A stretch of DNA of 19,454 bases from NCBI GenBank assembly GCA_003228495.1, contig QIDY01000153.1:1-19454 (forward strand), given 5' to 3'. The notes beneath the pieces were generated by a model. That model was not told the DNA's origin and ran no database searches. It saw only the letters and a program-made list of their open reading frames with translations. Positions 8,309 through 16,142 of the stretch are shown piece by piece. Numbering within the stretch: position 1 is the first letter of the stretch; each line of letters starts with the position of its first letter. Position numbers and translations under genes: made by a program. Source of the stretch: Nitrospirota bacterium (lineage in GTDB: Bacteria; Nitrospirota; Nitrospiria; Nitrospirales; UBA8639).

Positions 8309-8350
8309 ACTCAGGGGTATCTTTCCGCCAATTTTTTTAGTGATACCCTT
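8304..8350 (+). promoter_or_regulatory. Overlapping GATAC/GTATC palindromes over the promoter and leader
   Basis: AAGATAC (8304-8310) is an exact inverted match to GTATCTT (8317-8323) with a 6-base centre, overlapping the candidate -10 and start site. The right arm is shared with a second inverted repeat: AGGGGTATC (8313-8321) pairs with GATACCCTT (8342-8350) over nine positions, including one G-T pair. The first arrangement fits a DNA operator and the second could form a hairpin in the leader RNA. No known regulator is identified from it. Confidence 0.35.
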
Positions 8351-8380
8351 TCTTTGGAGGATTAAGGTCCGCCATTTTCA

Positions 8381-9043
8381 ATGAATACGCTTCGCGCCTC
8401 TCTTAAACGGTACTTCCTCACAGGTCTTCTGGTTATCACACCTATCTGGGGAACCATTCTCATTTTAAAAACCCTGTTTGTCACGGTGGATAGCATCCTC
8501 GGGACTGCCTTAGCTGACTTGGTCCTTCCTGATTATTATTTCCCGGGCCTTGGGATCATGGCTCTGGTGCTCCTAATCCTTCTTTCCGGTGTACTGGCGA
8601 CCAATTTTTTTGGGAGACGGATGGTGAGCCGCTGGGAGGAGTTCTTGGATCGAGTGCCCATCGTGCGAGGTATTTATGCTACATTGAAATCCATGATGGA
8701 TATCTTGTCCTTTAAACAGCGGGAAAAATACGACAAGGTGGTCATGATCCAGTTTCCCAAAAATGGGAATTATTGTTTAGCCTTTGTGACGGGAGAGACC
8801 CGGGAAGAAATTCAATGTTTAGCGCCGGAACCGCTGGTTCATGTATTTGTGCCGACTTCTCCCAATCCTACATCTGGGTATTTTTTATTAGTGCCTGAAA
8901 AGGAAGTTGTTCCGGTAGAGATGAGCGTGGAAGAGGCTATGAAATTAATCGTATCGGGGGGATTCTATTCCCCACAAGAAAAAGCCCATGGCATTGAACT
9001 TGCTAGAAAAACGAGTAGAATGACTGTTAAAGGGGCATCATAG
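8381..9043 (+). CDS. DUF502 family membrane protein
   Basis: This 220-residue protein of the DUF502 family has no established biochemical function that I can name. Two membrane segments are visible, at about residues 12-34 and 56-76, separated by the family PGLG motif (55-58). They are followed by FFGRR (76-80), the conserved RVPIVRGIYATLK block (91-103) and a soluble domain rich in beta strands, with VVMIQFPKNGNYCLAFVTGE (120-139). The C-terminal part contains PTSPNPTSGYFLLVP, also a family hallmark. It probably sits in the inner membrane with a globular domain. The ATG at 8381 follows an in-frame TAA, so no earlier start is possible. The only good Shine-Dalgarno, GGAGG at 8356-8360, is 20 bases away, further than usual. 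It precedes glmU by 45 bases, and co-transcription with glmU is plausible. Confidence 0.88.
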   Translation: MNTLRASLKRYFLTGLLVITPIWGTILILKTLFVTVDSILGTALADLVLPDYYFPGLGIMALVLLILLSGVLATNFFGRRMVSRWEEFLDRVPIVRGIYATLKSMMDILSFKQREKYDKVVMIQFPKNGNYCLAFVTGETREEIQCLAPEPLVHVFVPTSPNPTSGYFLLVPEKEVVPVEMSVEEAMKLIVSGGFYSPQEKAHGIELARKTSRMTVKGAS

Positions 9044-9049
9044 GTTCAC

Positions 9050-9071
9050 TGCCCTCAATAAGGCATTTTTT
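9050..9071 (+). terminator. Weak terminator-like hairpin between the DUF502 gene and glmU
   Basis: TGCC (9050-9053) pairs with GGCA (9062-9065) around an 8-base loop and is followed directly by six T residues (9066-9071). The 4-base stem is short for an intrinsic terminator, so at most partial termination is expected before glmU. Confidence 0.2.
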
Positions 9072-9088
9072 ATACGTATCCTATTCTC

Positions 9089-10597
9089 ATGAGTCGCCAA
9101 AACAACACGTCTGTGATCATTCTTGCTGCAGGGCAAGGCACTCGTATGAAATCCACGCTGCCGAAGGTGTTGCATGATGTTGCTGGGCGTCCTATGTTGG
9201 GATACGCGATGCTCTTAGCCCGCCATGTAGCAAACAATAATGTGGCAGTGGTTGTCGGGCATGGGGCCGATCAAGTACGCGCCTATCTGGTAAAGGAAAA
9301 AGCTCACTTTGATCCGTTTCTCGTTGTGGAGCAAACCCAGCAATTAGGGACTGGACATGCAGTCCAACAAGCCTACCCTGCGCTCAAACAGCATTCTTCT
9401 CAGGCGGCGAGTAAGTATGTGATTATAAATGGTGATACTCCGTTATTAACATCGGAAACCCTGGCTGCCTTAGTGAATTATCATCAATCAGAAGGCGCCA
9501 TGCTGACGCTGTTAACCACGGTTTTGACCGACCCGAGTGGATACGGACGGATCCTTCGAGGAAACGAAGGTTCGGTTTGCCGGGTGGTCGAAGATCGAGA
9601 TGCTTCATCGGAAGAAAAACGGGTGTCCGAAATCAATGTTGGCACCTATGTAGTGGAAGCTGGATTTCTTGAGTCGGTTCTGGGGCAATTGCATCCTCAA
9701 AATGCACAGGGGGAATATTATATTACCGATATTATTGAGATAGCAGTCCAGCAAGGGGAAAAAGTACTGGCATGGGTGACCGAAGATTCTTTGGAGACAA
9801 CCGGCGTGAATACCCGGGTGCATTTGGCAGTGGTGGAAAAGGAAATGCGCCGCCGGATTTGTGAGCGTATGATGTTGGGCGGTGTAACCATATTGGATCC
9901 TGACCGGGTTGTGGTCGATCATCATGTGACCGTTGGTCGTGATACGGTGCTTCACCCGGGAGTCATTCTTGAGGGCGAGACTCATGTCGGAGAAAATTGT
10001 ACGATTCGTGCCAATTCGCGACTCACACATTCTGTGCTGCATCGAGGCGTCAGGATTCATGATGCCTGTGTTCTGGAGGAAGCCACGGTTGAGGAAGAAG
10101 CTGTGATTGGACCCATGGCGCATTTGCGTCCTGGCAATGTGATTCATAAAAAAGCCAAAATCGGAAATTTTGTGGAACTCAAAAAAACGGAAGTTGGGGA
10201 AGGATCAAAGGTGAATCATCTTAGCTACCTTGGAGATACGTGGATCGGTCGAAACGTGAATGTAGGGGCCGGAACCATTACATGTAATTATGATGGCTAT
10301 CGAAAGGAACGAACGGTCATAGAGGACAATGTGTTTATTGGAAGCGATGTTCAACTCATCGCACCTGTCACAATTGGAGAAGGGGCATTAATTGCCGCAG
10401 GGACAACCGTAACCGAAGACGTTCCTGCTGATGCGCTTGGAATCTCTCGAATACCACAAACCAATAAAGAAGGAACGGCTGCACGTCGTCGGGCCATGTT
10501 GGATCCATCAGGACTCCCCAGCAATGGCAAGAACTGTACGACTGAAGACCTGCCTACATCAACTCCAGTTATTCAGAAAGAACAAGAATCAACATAG
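9089..10597 (+). CDS. glmU: Bifunctional GlcNAc-1-phosphate uridyltransferase / glucosamine-1-phosphate acetyltransferase
   Basis: This cytoplasmic enzyme makes the last two steps to UDP-GlcNAc: acetylation of glucosamine-1-phosphate from acetyl-CoA, then uridylyl transfer from UTP. The N-terminal pyrophosphorylase domain shows ILAAGQGTRMKSTLPKVLHD (11-30), QQLGTGHA (84-91) and NGDTPLL (114-120). The C-terminal left-handed beta-helix has imperfect hexapeptide repeats from about residue 265 and carries GPMAHLRPG (341-349), KIGNFVELKK (357-366), the presumed catalytic His377 in KVNHLSYLGD, and NVGAGTITCNYDG (391-403). At 502 residues it is about 45 longer than the E. coli enzyme. Part of the excess is a polar tail of about 30 residues after the core. 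The ATG has no Shine-Dalgarno. It sits next to glmS, which makes the glucosamine-6-phosphate upstream in the same pathway. Confidence 0.97.
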   Translation: MSRQNNTSVIILAAGQGTRMKSTLPKVLHDVAGRPMLGYAMLLARHVANNNVAVVVGHGADQVRAYLVKEKAHFDPFLVVEQTQQLGTGHAVQQAYPALKQHSSQAASKYVIINGDTPLLTSETLAALVNYHQSEGAMLTLLTTVLTDPSGYGRILRGNEGSVCRVVEDRDASSEEKRVSEINVGTYVVEAGFLESVLGQLHPQNAQGEYYITDIIEIAVQQGEKVLAWVTEDSLETTGVNTRVHLAVVEKEMRRRICERMMLGGVTILDPDRVVVDHHVTVGRDTVLHPGVILEGETHVGENCTIRANSRLTHSVLHRGVRIHDACVLEEATVEEEAVIGPMAHLRPGNVIHKKAKIGNFVELKKTEVGEGSKVNHLSYLGDTWIGRNVNVGAGTITCNYDGYRKERTVIEDNVFIGSDVQLIAPVTIGEGALIAAGTTVTEDVPADALGISRIPQTNKEGTAARRRAMLDPSGLPSNGKNCTTEDLPTSTPVIQKEQEST

Positions 10598-10621
10598 GCT
10601 TTCTTAATGTTTCTCTCCATT

Positions 10622-10657
10622 GGCAGGCTGAAGGTCTTCATGCTGCCTTTAGTTTTT
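10622..10657 (+). terminator. Probable intrinsic terminator after glmU
   Basis: GGCAG (10622-10626) pairs with CTGCC (10643-10647). Inside, TGAA pairs with TTCA around a GGTC loop across a two-by-two internal mismatch. The stem is followed by TTTAGTTTTT (10648-10657). The position, 25 bases after the glmU stop, suits a terminator separating glmU from glmS. Confidence 0.5.
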
Positions 10658-10673
10658 CACGAACTCACCGAAA

Positions 10674-10679
10674 TATAAT
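10674..10679 (+). promoter_or_regulatory. Candidate -10 element for glmS
   Basis: A perfect TATAAT lies just after the glmU terminator and about 50 bases before the glmS ATG. No good -35 hexamer is found at the expected distance, which falls in the T-rich terminator tail. A start near 10686 would give a leader of about 45 bases with a weak AAGAAAG ribosome site (10715-10721). No glmS ribozyme is visible in the 133-base gap. Confidence 0.4.
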
Positions 10680-10730
10680 GTATCTTCATTCAATATTCTA
10701 AAAGTTGAAGAGATAAGAAAGTTTCAGCTT

Positions 10731-12560
10731 ATGTGTGGGATCATCGGGTATGTTGGGCGCGAATCTGCGGCCCCTATTTTGATATCGGGACTACGGCAAC
10801 TGGAGTATCGTGGCTATGACTCGGCTGGTATTGCCATTCAGCATAATGGAAATCTAGAGATTCGGCGAAGCGTGGGAAAGCTCGCCAATTTGGAAGTGGT
10901 CCTCCAGAATGGTTCGGTTGAGGGAAGAACGGGCATTGGACATACTCGTTGGGCGACACATGGACGGCCTTCTGAACAAAATGCGCATCCCCATCGTTCA
11001 GGAGAATTGGTACTCGTTCATAATGGCATTATCGAAAACTTTCTTGTCTTACGGCATCGTTTGGAATCGGAAGGGTACCGATTTGAGTCAGAAACGGATA
11101 CTGAAGTCATTGCCCATTTATTGTCTTCCGCCATGAAGAGAGGGAGTTGTTTGGATGAGGCTGTTCGTCAGGTAGCCCATGATTTACATGGGAGTTATGC
11201 CATTGCGGTCATGTCTCTAACTGAACCGGGACGAATTGTTGTGAGTCGTTCAGGATGCCCTCTGGTCATTGGATTGAATGGAACGGGCGCCTTTTTAGCC
11301 TCGGATGTCACCCCACTATTGGCACATACTCGAGAAGTCGTGTTTTTGGAAGATGGCGATATCGGTATATTGCAAGAAGCAGAGATCAAAGTCTTCGATC
11401 CCGATGGCCACCCAAAGGAATTTCAATATGAAAAAATTGATTGGGATGCAGAAGCCGCTGAAAAAGGCGGGTACCCAGATTTTATGATGAAAGAAATTCA
11501 TGAACAGCCACAAGTCATCATGGATACTCTCGGTGGTCGGTTCGATTACGAATCAGGAGAAGCCGATCTTCCAGATTTAGCTATGACCAAAGAAGAGTTA
11601 TTGAACGCAAGGCGATTTTGGATTGTCGCTTGTGGGACTTCCTGGCATGCTGGATTAGTTGGTAAATATCTTTTTGAAGAAATGGTCCGTAGACCCATCC
11701 AAGTAGATATTGGCTCGGAATTTCGGTATCGCGAACCAATGATTCAACCTAATGATGTGTTTATCGCTATTTCGCAGTCTGGTGAAACGGCTGACACGTT
11801 GGCTGCGGCGCGAGAAGCCAAGCGGCATGGGGCGCGGGTCTTGGCCATCGTGAATGTTGTGGGAAGTACCTTAGCACGGGAAGCCGACGGGGTTATTTAT
11901 ACACGTTGTGGGCCGGAAGTTAGCGTGGCTTCAACCAAAGCGTTTACGGGGCAAATCATTGCCTTGTATTTGTTAGCCCTGCATGTTGGACGGGTTCGCG
12001 AAATCTTGAGCCCGGAAGAAGGACGGTGGTGGCTGGATCATTTTCTCATGCTTCCAGGCCATGTCGAGCATATATTAAAACAAGAGAACATGATTGAAAC
12101 GATTGCCAAGCAGTATGCTCAAAAACGAAATTTCTTATACTTAGGCCGTGGTATTAATTATCCCATCGCGTTAGAGGGAGCCTTGAAACTTAAAGAAATT
12201 TCCTATATTCATGCCGAGGGTTATGCGGCAGGGGAAATGAAACATGGCCCCATTGCCTTAATTGATAGCGAGATGCCGGTGGTCGTGCTTTCGCCGAAAG
12301 ATCGTTTGTATGAAAAATCTGTGAGTAATCTTATGGAGGTGCAGGCGAGAAATGCCCCTGTGATTGCCTTTGTGTCAGAAGGGGATCATGCCTTGGACCA
12401 AGTGGCGGATCATGTATTTTCCATTCCGGACGTACATCCTCTCTTGACTCCTATTCTCTTTACCGTTGGCCTGCAACTCTTAGCCTATCATATTGCCGTT
12501 CTACGTGGGTTGGATGTCGATCGACCCAGAAACCTGGCCAAAAGTGTGACCGTAGAATAA
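10731..12560 (+). CDS. glmS: Glutamine-fructose-6-phosphate aminotransferase (isomerizing)
   Basis: This enzyme converts fructose-6-phosphate and glutamine to glucosamine-6-phosphate and glutamate, the entry step to amino sugars for the envelope. It begins MCGIIGYVG, so Cys2 becomes the N-terminal nucleophile of the glutaminase domain after Met removal. HTRWATHG (71-78), HNGIIEN (97-103) and ETDTEVIAHL (121-130) complete that domain. The two SIS isomerase domains follow, with CGTSWHAG (301-308), ISQSGETADT (347-356), STKAFTGQ and the late HAEGYAAGEMKHGP block. The protein ends LAKSVTVE, the normal family C-terminus, and 609 residues is the usual length. It acts just before GlmU in the UDP-GlcNAc pathway but probably has its own promoter, because a terminator separates the two genes. 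Confidence 0.98.
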   Translation: MCGIIGYVGRESAAPILISGLRQLEYRGYDSAGIAIQHNGNLEIRRSVGKLANLEVVLQNGSVEGRTGIGHTRWATHGRPSEQNAHPHRSGELVLVHNGIIENFLVLRHRLESEGYRFESETDTEVIAHLLSSAMKRGSCLDEAVRQVAHDLHGSYAIAVMSLTEPGRIVVSRSGCPLVIGLNGTGAFLASDVTPLLAHTREVVFLEDGDIGILQEAEIKVFDPDGHPKEFQYEKIDWDAEAAEKGGYPDFMMKEIHEQPQVIMDTLGGRFDYESGEADLPDLAMTKEELLNARRFWIVACGTSWHAGLVGKYLFEEMVRRPIQVDIGSEFRYREPMIQPNDVFIAISQSGETADTLAAAREAKRHGARVLAIVNVVGSTLAREADGVIYTRCGPEVSVASTKAFTGQIIALYLLALHVGRVREILSPEEGRWWLDHFLMLPGHVEHILKQENMIETIAKQYAQKRNFLYLGRGINYPIALEGALKLKEISYIHAEGYAAGEMKHGPIALIDSEMPVVVLSPKDRLYEKSVSNLMEVQARNAPVIAFVSEGDHALDQVADHVFSIPDVHPLLTPILFTVGLQLLAYHIAVLRGLDVDRPRNLAKSVTVE

Positions 12561-12619
12561 TCTTGCTGTGGGCGGTTGAACACCATTCTGCTTTTTTGTC
12601 CGCTTGAAGTAACACTCTC

Positions 12620-12647
12620 TTGACCTTCTTTTCCTTTTTCGTACGAT
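12620..12647 (+). promoter_or_regulatory. Candidate promoter for the rfbBACD operon
   Basis: TTGACC (12620-12625) and TACGAT (12642-12647) are 16 bases apart, in the 93-base glmS-rfbB gap. The predicted transcription start falls at about 12654, the A of the rfbB ATG, so a transcript from it would be leaderless. The -10 matches the consensus at only four of six positions. Confidence 0.35.
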
Positions 12648-12653
12648 AACTTC

Positions 12654-13751
12654 ATGATGCATACGATGATTGTGACCGGCGGCGCGGGTTTTATCGGCGC
12701 AAATTTTGTTCATACGGCTTTTGCCAAGACCGACGCACATATAGTCGTGGTGGATAAATTGACCTATGCCGGTCATCGAGAAAGTTTGGAAGACCTCTGG
12801 CATGATTCCCGGCTGCAGTTTGTGCAGGCGGACATTGCCGATGAAACGGCAATGAGCAGGGTCGTCGAGACGTATCGGCCTCGATGGATAGTCAACTTTG
12901 CGGCTGAATCGCATGTGGATCGTTCAATTGATGATCCACATCCTTTTATTTACACCAATGTGACGGGGACCTTGGTACTTCTCGACACGGTTCGGCGTTT
13001 TCTGGAACAGGCTGGATCGGATCAACGCCAGCATTTCCGATTTCTCCATGTCTCCACAGATGAGGTATATGGGACATTGGGGACAACAGGATTGTTTACT
13101 GAAGAAACACCCTATGCACCTAATTCTCCCTATGCGGCGTCAAAGGCGAGCGCGGATCATTTGGTTCGGGCGTATTTTCATACCTATGGCGTTCCCACGA
13201 TTATCACCAATTGTTCGAATAATTATGGCCCCTATCAATTTCCTGAAAAACTCATTCCCCTCATGGTCTTGAATGCCTTGGAAGGCAAGCCTCTTCCGAT
13301 TTATGGGAACGGGCAGAATATTCGCGATTGGTTATTTGTCGAAGATCATTGCGAAGGACTCTTGCGTGTGCTTGAGGATGGCAGGCCGGGTGAGAAGTAT
13401 AATTTAGGGGGGCGGGCGGAACGTTCGAACTTGGATGTTGTTGAGGCGATTTGTCACATTCTAGACGAACTCGTACCCTGTAACTCGAATCCTGTACTTG
13501 TTGAATGTGGAATACGGCAGTATGAGGATCTCAAAACATTTGTTACGGATCGTCCTGGTCATGATTTTCGCTATGGAATAGATCCAACAAAGATCCAATC
13601 TGAATTGGGATGGGAGCCGTGCCATACCTTTGAGTCCGGTTTGCGGAAAACCATTCAATGGTATATCGCCAACGGCCGGTGGTGTGATGCGGTGACTCAT
13701 CATTCGTATCAACGCGAACGTCTTGGACTTCATGCAGATTCCAATAATTAA
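12654..13751 (+). CDS. rfbB: dTDP-glucose 4,6-dehydratase
   Basis: This enzyme (RmlB) is the second in dTDP-L-rhamnose synthesis. It converts dTDP-glucose to dTDP-4-keto-6-deoxyglucose with bound NAD+. An extended short-chain dehydrogenase, it shows VTGGAGFIG (7-15) for dinucleotide binding, AAESHVDRSI (83-92), the catalytic STDEVYG block (134-140), the YxxxK pair Y160/K164, and SNNYGPYQFPEKLIP (188-202) plus NGQNIRDWL (219-227) for the nucleotide sugar. The length of 365 is normal. The first ATG at 12654 is chosen. A second in-frame ATG at 12666 sits immediately before the first beta strand and would shorten it by four residues. Neither has a Shine-Dalgarno sequence. It heads the set rfbB-A-C-D, with rfbA following after 56 bases. 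Confidence 0.96.
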   Translation: MMHTMIVTGGAGFIGANFVHTAFAKTDAHIVVVDKLTYAGHRESLEDLWHDSRLQFVQADIADETAMSRVVETYRPRWIVNFAAESHVDRSIDDPHPFIYTNVTGTLVLLDTVRRFLEQAGSDQRQHFRFLHVSTDEVYGTLGTTGLFTEETPYAPNSPYAASKASADHLVRAYFHTYGVPTIITNCSNNYGPYQFPEKLIPLMVLNALEGKPLPIYGNGQNIRDWLFVEDHCEGLLRVLEDGRPGEKYNLGGRAERSNLDVVEAICHILDELVPCNSNPVLVECGIRQYEDLKTFVTDRPGHDFRYGIDPTKIQSELGWEPCHTFESGLRKTIQWYIANGRWCDAVTHHSYQRERLGLHADSNN

Positions 13752-13807
13752 CATTATCATCATTGATTGGAGTCCGGCGTGCGAATAATCAACGAGTGGG
13801 TTATATC

Positions 13808-14692
13808 ATGACGAAGATGAAAGGAATTATTCTTGCTGGTGGTGCAGGGACCAGACTCTATCCTCTCACCCATGCGGTCAGTAAGCAACTTATGCCTGTC
13901 TTTGATAAACCGATGATTTACTATCCATTGTCCACGCTCATGCTGGCTGGCATCCAGGATATTCTGGTCATTACGACGCCACATGAACAGGATGGCTTTA
14001 CCCGGTTGCTAGGCGATGGAAGCCATCTGGGGTTGAGTATTAACTATCAAGTACAACCACGACCTGAGGGGATCGCCCAGGCATTTGTCATCGGGCGGGA
14101 GTTTATTGCTCAGGATCGGGTGGCCCTTATCCTTGGGGATAATATTTTTTATGGACATGGATTGTCAGGCTATTTGCAGGAAGCTGCGAATCAGAGCGAG
14201 GGCGCTCAAGTCTTTGCCTATCAAGTTCGCGATCCGGAACGTTATGGCGTGGTGACGTTTAATGATCAAGGCCAGGCCACGAGTTTGGAAGAAAAACCCC
14301 TTCATCCCAAATCATCATTTGCGGTGACGGGACTCTATTTTTATGACAATCGGGTGGTGTCAATTGCCGACTCGCTCCAACCTTCGGCCCGAGGTGAGCT
14401 AGAAATTACCGATGTGAATAGAACCTATTTAGAAAAGGAATTACTCCAGGTCCGAGTGCTGAGTCGCGGAATAGCGTGGTTGGATACAGGTACGCACGAG
14501 TCCCTCATGCAAGCTGCACAATACATTCAGGTGTTGCAAGAGCGCCAGGGCTTAATGGTGGCTTGTCCGGAAGAAATCGCCTACACCATGGGATATATTC
14601 AAGCGGGTGATGTGTTGAGGTTAGCGGCACGGATGAAAGACAATGGATATGGACAGTATTTGCTGAATTTGGTGAATAGCCAACATAACTAA
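13808..14692 (+). CDS. rfbA: Glucose-1-phosphate thymidylyltransferase
   Basis: RmlA couples glucose-1-phosphate and dTTP to dTDP-glucose, the first and usually feedback-inhibited step of rhamnose nucleotide synthesis. The signature ILAGGAGTRLYPLT (8-21) is followed by SKQLMPVFDKPMIYYPLSTL (25-44, including the catalytic Arg/Lys region) and then LILGDNIFYG with the metal-binding Asp. EKP, TGLYFYD and GIAWLDTGTHESL complete the core. I chose ATG 13808, giving 294 residues, close to the 292 of well-studied enzymes. The frame is open upstream, but the extra residues do not match the family. A weak GAGTGGG lies before the start. rfbC begins six bases after its stop, indicating one transcript. Confidence 0.96.
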   Translation: MTKMKGIILAGGAGTRLYPLTHAVSKQLMPVFDKPMIYYPLSTLMLAGIQDILVITTPHEQDGFTRLLGDGSHLGLSINYQVQPRPEGIAQAFVIGREFIAQDRVALILGDNIFYGHGLSGYLQEAANQSEGAQVFAYQVRDPERYGVVTFNDQGQATSLEEKPLHPKSSFAVTGLYFYDNRVVSIADSLQPSARGELEITDVNRTYLEKELLQVRVLSRGIAWLDTGTHESLMQAAQYIQVLQERQGLMVACPEEIAYTMGYIQAGDVLRLAARMKDNGYGQYLLNLVNSQHN

Positions 14693-14698
14693 ACTCTC

Positions 14699-15253
14699 AT
14701 GAAATTTTTGACGACCCGATTGTCGGGTGTTCTTATAATTGAGCCGGATGTTTATCAAGACGAGCGTGGATGGTTTTTGGAAACATACCATGCTGATAAG
14801 TATCAAAACGGAGGCATTCCTTTATCATTTGTGCAAGATAATTGTTCCTCATCGGTTCGAGGGACGCTTCGTGGGCTGCATGCCCAAATGTCACGCCCCC
14901 AAGGTAAATTGGTGCGAGTGACCAGAGGAGAAGTTTTTGATGTGGCAGTGGATATCCGGCGTGGTTCTTCCACCTTTTGTTCTTGGGAAAGCGTGATCTT
15001 GACGGCGAAAAATTTTAAGCAAATCTATATTCCTCCTGGGTTTGCCCATGGGTTTTGCGTCCTTTCGGACATCGCCGAGGTGGAGTACAAATGTACAGAT
15101 GTGTATGTGCCAGGGGACGAGATCACGATTGCTTGGAATGATCCTGAAATCGACATTCAGTGGTCGTTGGAATCCCCGATTCTTTCGCCCAAAGATATGT
15201 CAGGACAATCCTTGAAAGCCTTGTGGAACAAACTTCCTGACTATCAAAGATGA
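14699..15253 (+). CDS. rfbC: dTDP-4-dehydrorhamnose 3,5-epimerase
   Basis: RmlC epimerises C3 and C5 of the 4-keto sugar, the third step to dTDP-L-rhamnose. This is a cupin-fold protein of 184 residues, the usual size. It shows DERGWFLETY (21-30), the catalytic base His61 in RGTLRGLHAQ, the Lys of QGKLVRV (68-74), GEVFDVAVDIR (77-87), IPPGFAHGFCVLS (111-123) and the presumed acid Tyr130 in EYKCTD. Most enzymes have LHYQ where this one has LHAQ, a mild variation just after the catalytic His. The ATG at 14699 gives the normal N-terminus but lacks a Shine-Dalgarno. Its stop overlaps the rfbD start (ATGA), so the two are probably translationally coupled. Confidence 0.95.
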   Translation: MKFLTTRLSGVLIIEPDVYQDERGWFLETYHADKYQNGGIPLSFVQDNCSSSVRGTLRGLHAQMSRPQGKLVRVTRGEVFDVAVDIRRGSSTFCSWESVILTAKNFKQIYIPPGFAHGFCVLSDIAEVEYKCTDVYVPGDEITIAWNDPEIDIQWSLESPILSPKDMSGQSLKALWNKLPDYQR

Positions 15254-16095
15254 ATATTCACAAGCTGTTGATCACGGGGGCGCAAGGGCAATTGGGTCAG
15301 GCACTACAAGCCCAATTTGTCGATCATGAGGTGGTTGCTTGGGATATTCAGGAACTGGATATTGGTCAACTTGAGCATGTTCGAAAGGCGTTGAATCATA
15401 TACGTCCGGATATGGTTCTGAATGCTGCCGCGTTCACACAGGTTGATCAAGCTGAGACCAATCATGAGGCTGCATACCGTGGGAATGCATTGGGACCAAG
15501 AAACTTGGCACTAGCAACAAACGAAATTGGTATTCCTCTCGTGCATTTCTCTACCGACTATGTCTTCGATGGTCAGCAATCTCGTCCCTACCATGAATTT
15601 GATCGTCCCAACCCTCTTTCGGTCTATGGGCAGAGCAAATTGGCCGGAGAAGAAGAAGTGCAGAAGGGAAACCCTCGGCATTTTATTGTTCGAACATCGT
15701 GGCTCTACCAACTTGGCGGAAAAAATTTTCCGCAAACGATATTACGTTTGGCTAATCAGAAACAGGTTCGGGTGGTGAATGATCAATTCGGCTCTCCAAC
15801 CTTTGCTCCACATTTAGCTCAGGCGGTGTCTCGTTTACTTGAAAGCGACGCGTTTGGGACCTATCACCTGGCAGGATCTGGAGGGACAAGTTGGTATGAT
15901 TTCACCAAAGCCCTCTATCAGGCTCGTGGAATCCAAACCGCCGTTATGCCCATACCGACTTCGGAGTATCCGTTACCCGCTCCACGCCCTGGCTATGCGG
16001 TCTTGACTTCGTTGCAGGATCCTTCCATAACTTTGCCCCCTTGGGAAGAAGGCGTTCGGGATTTTGTCGCACAATGGAAGGGGCCGAATCTGTGA
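15250..16095 (+). CDS. rfbD: dTDP-4-dehydrorhamnose reductase
   Basis: RmlD reduces the C4 keto group with NAD(P)H to give dTDP-L-rhamnose, the final step. Motifs of the atypical SDR family are LLITGAQGQLG (6-16), NAAAFTQVDQAE (58-69), FSTDYVFDG (100-108), YGQSK with Y126/K130, and RTSWLY (148-153). The protein has 281 residues, the normal length, and an intact C-terminus with the R-P-x-Y-A-V-L type segment near residue 247. Its ATG overlaps the rfbC stop by four bases, with no independent ribosome site. It ends 47 bases before uppP. Confidence 0.96.
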   Translation: MNIHKLLITGAQGQLGQALQAQFVDHEVVAWDIQELDIGQLEHVRKALNHIRPDMVLNAAAFTQVDQAETNHEAAYRGNALGPRNLALATNEIGIPLVHFSTDYVFDGQQSRPYHEFDRPNPLSVYGQSKLAGEEEVQKGNPRHFIVRTSWLYQLGGKNFPQTILRLANQKQVRVVNDQFGSPTFAPHLAQAVSRLLESDAFGTYHLAGSGGTSWYDFTKALYQARGIQTAVMPIPTSEYPLPAPRPGYAVLTSLQDPSITLPPWEEGVRDFVAQWKGPNL

Positions 16096-16142
16096 TTTCC
16101 TACGATCTTTTCCCAAACAGGAAGTGGATACTCGCCTAATTC

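Noticed and set aside
9071..9082. -10-like hexamers (TATACG, TATCCT) just before glmU
   Set aside because: No -35 partner is found at a suitable distance, and each matches the consensus at only four positions in an AT-rich stretch.
9605..10147. A 180-codon minus-strand open frame within glmU
   Set aside because: It is a shadow of glmU codon usage. The product is rich in His, Ile and Asn with no coherent domain, and glmU itself is unambiguous.
10598..10730. A glmS ribozyme or riboswitch upstream of glmS
   Set aside because: The 133-base gap contains a terminator hairpin and a -10 element. It shows no sign of the pseudoknotted ribozyme core, which is mainly known from Firmicutes.
12501..12914. 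A 137-codon minus-strand open frame spanning the glmS-rfbB gap
   Set aside because: Most of it is antisense to the well-supported glmS end and rfbB start, and it has no recognisable domain.
13763..13807. TTG start for rfbA 15 codons upstream
   Set aside because: The added residues do not match RmlA proteins. ATG 13808 gives the normal length and N-terminus.
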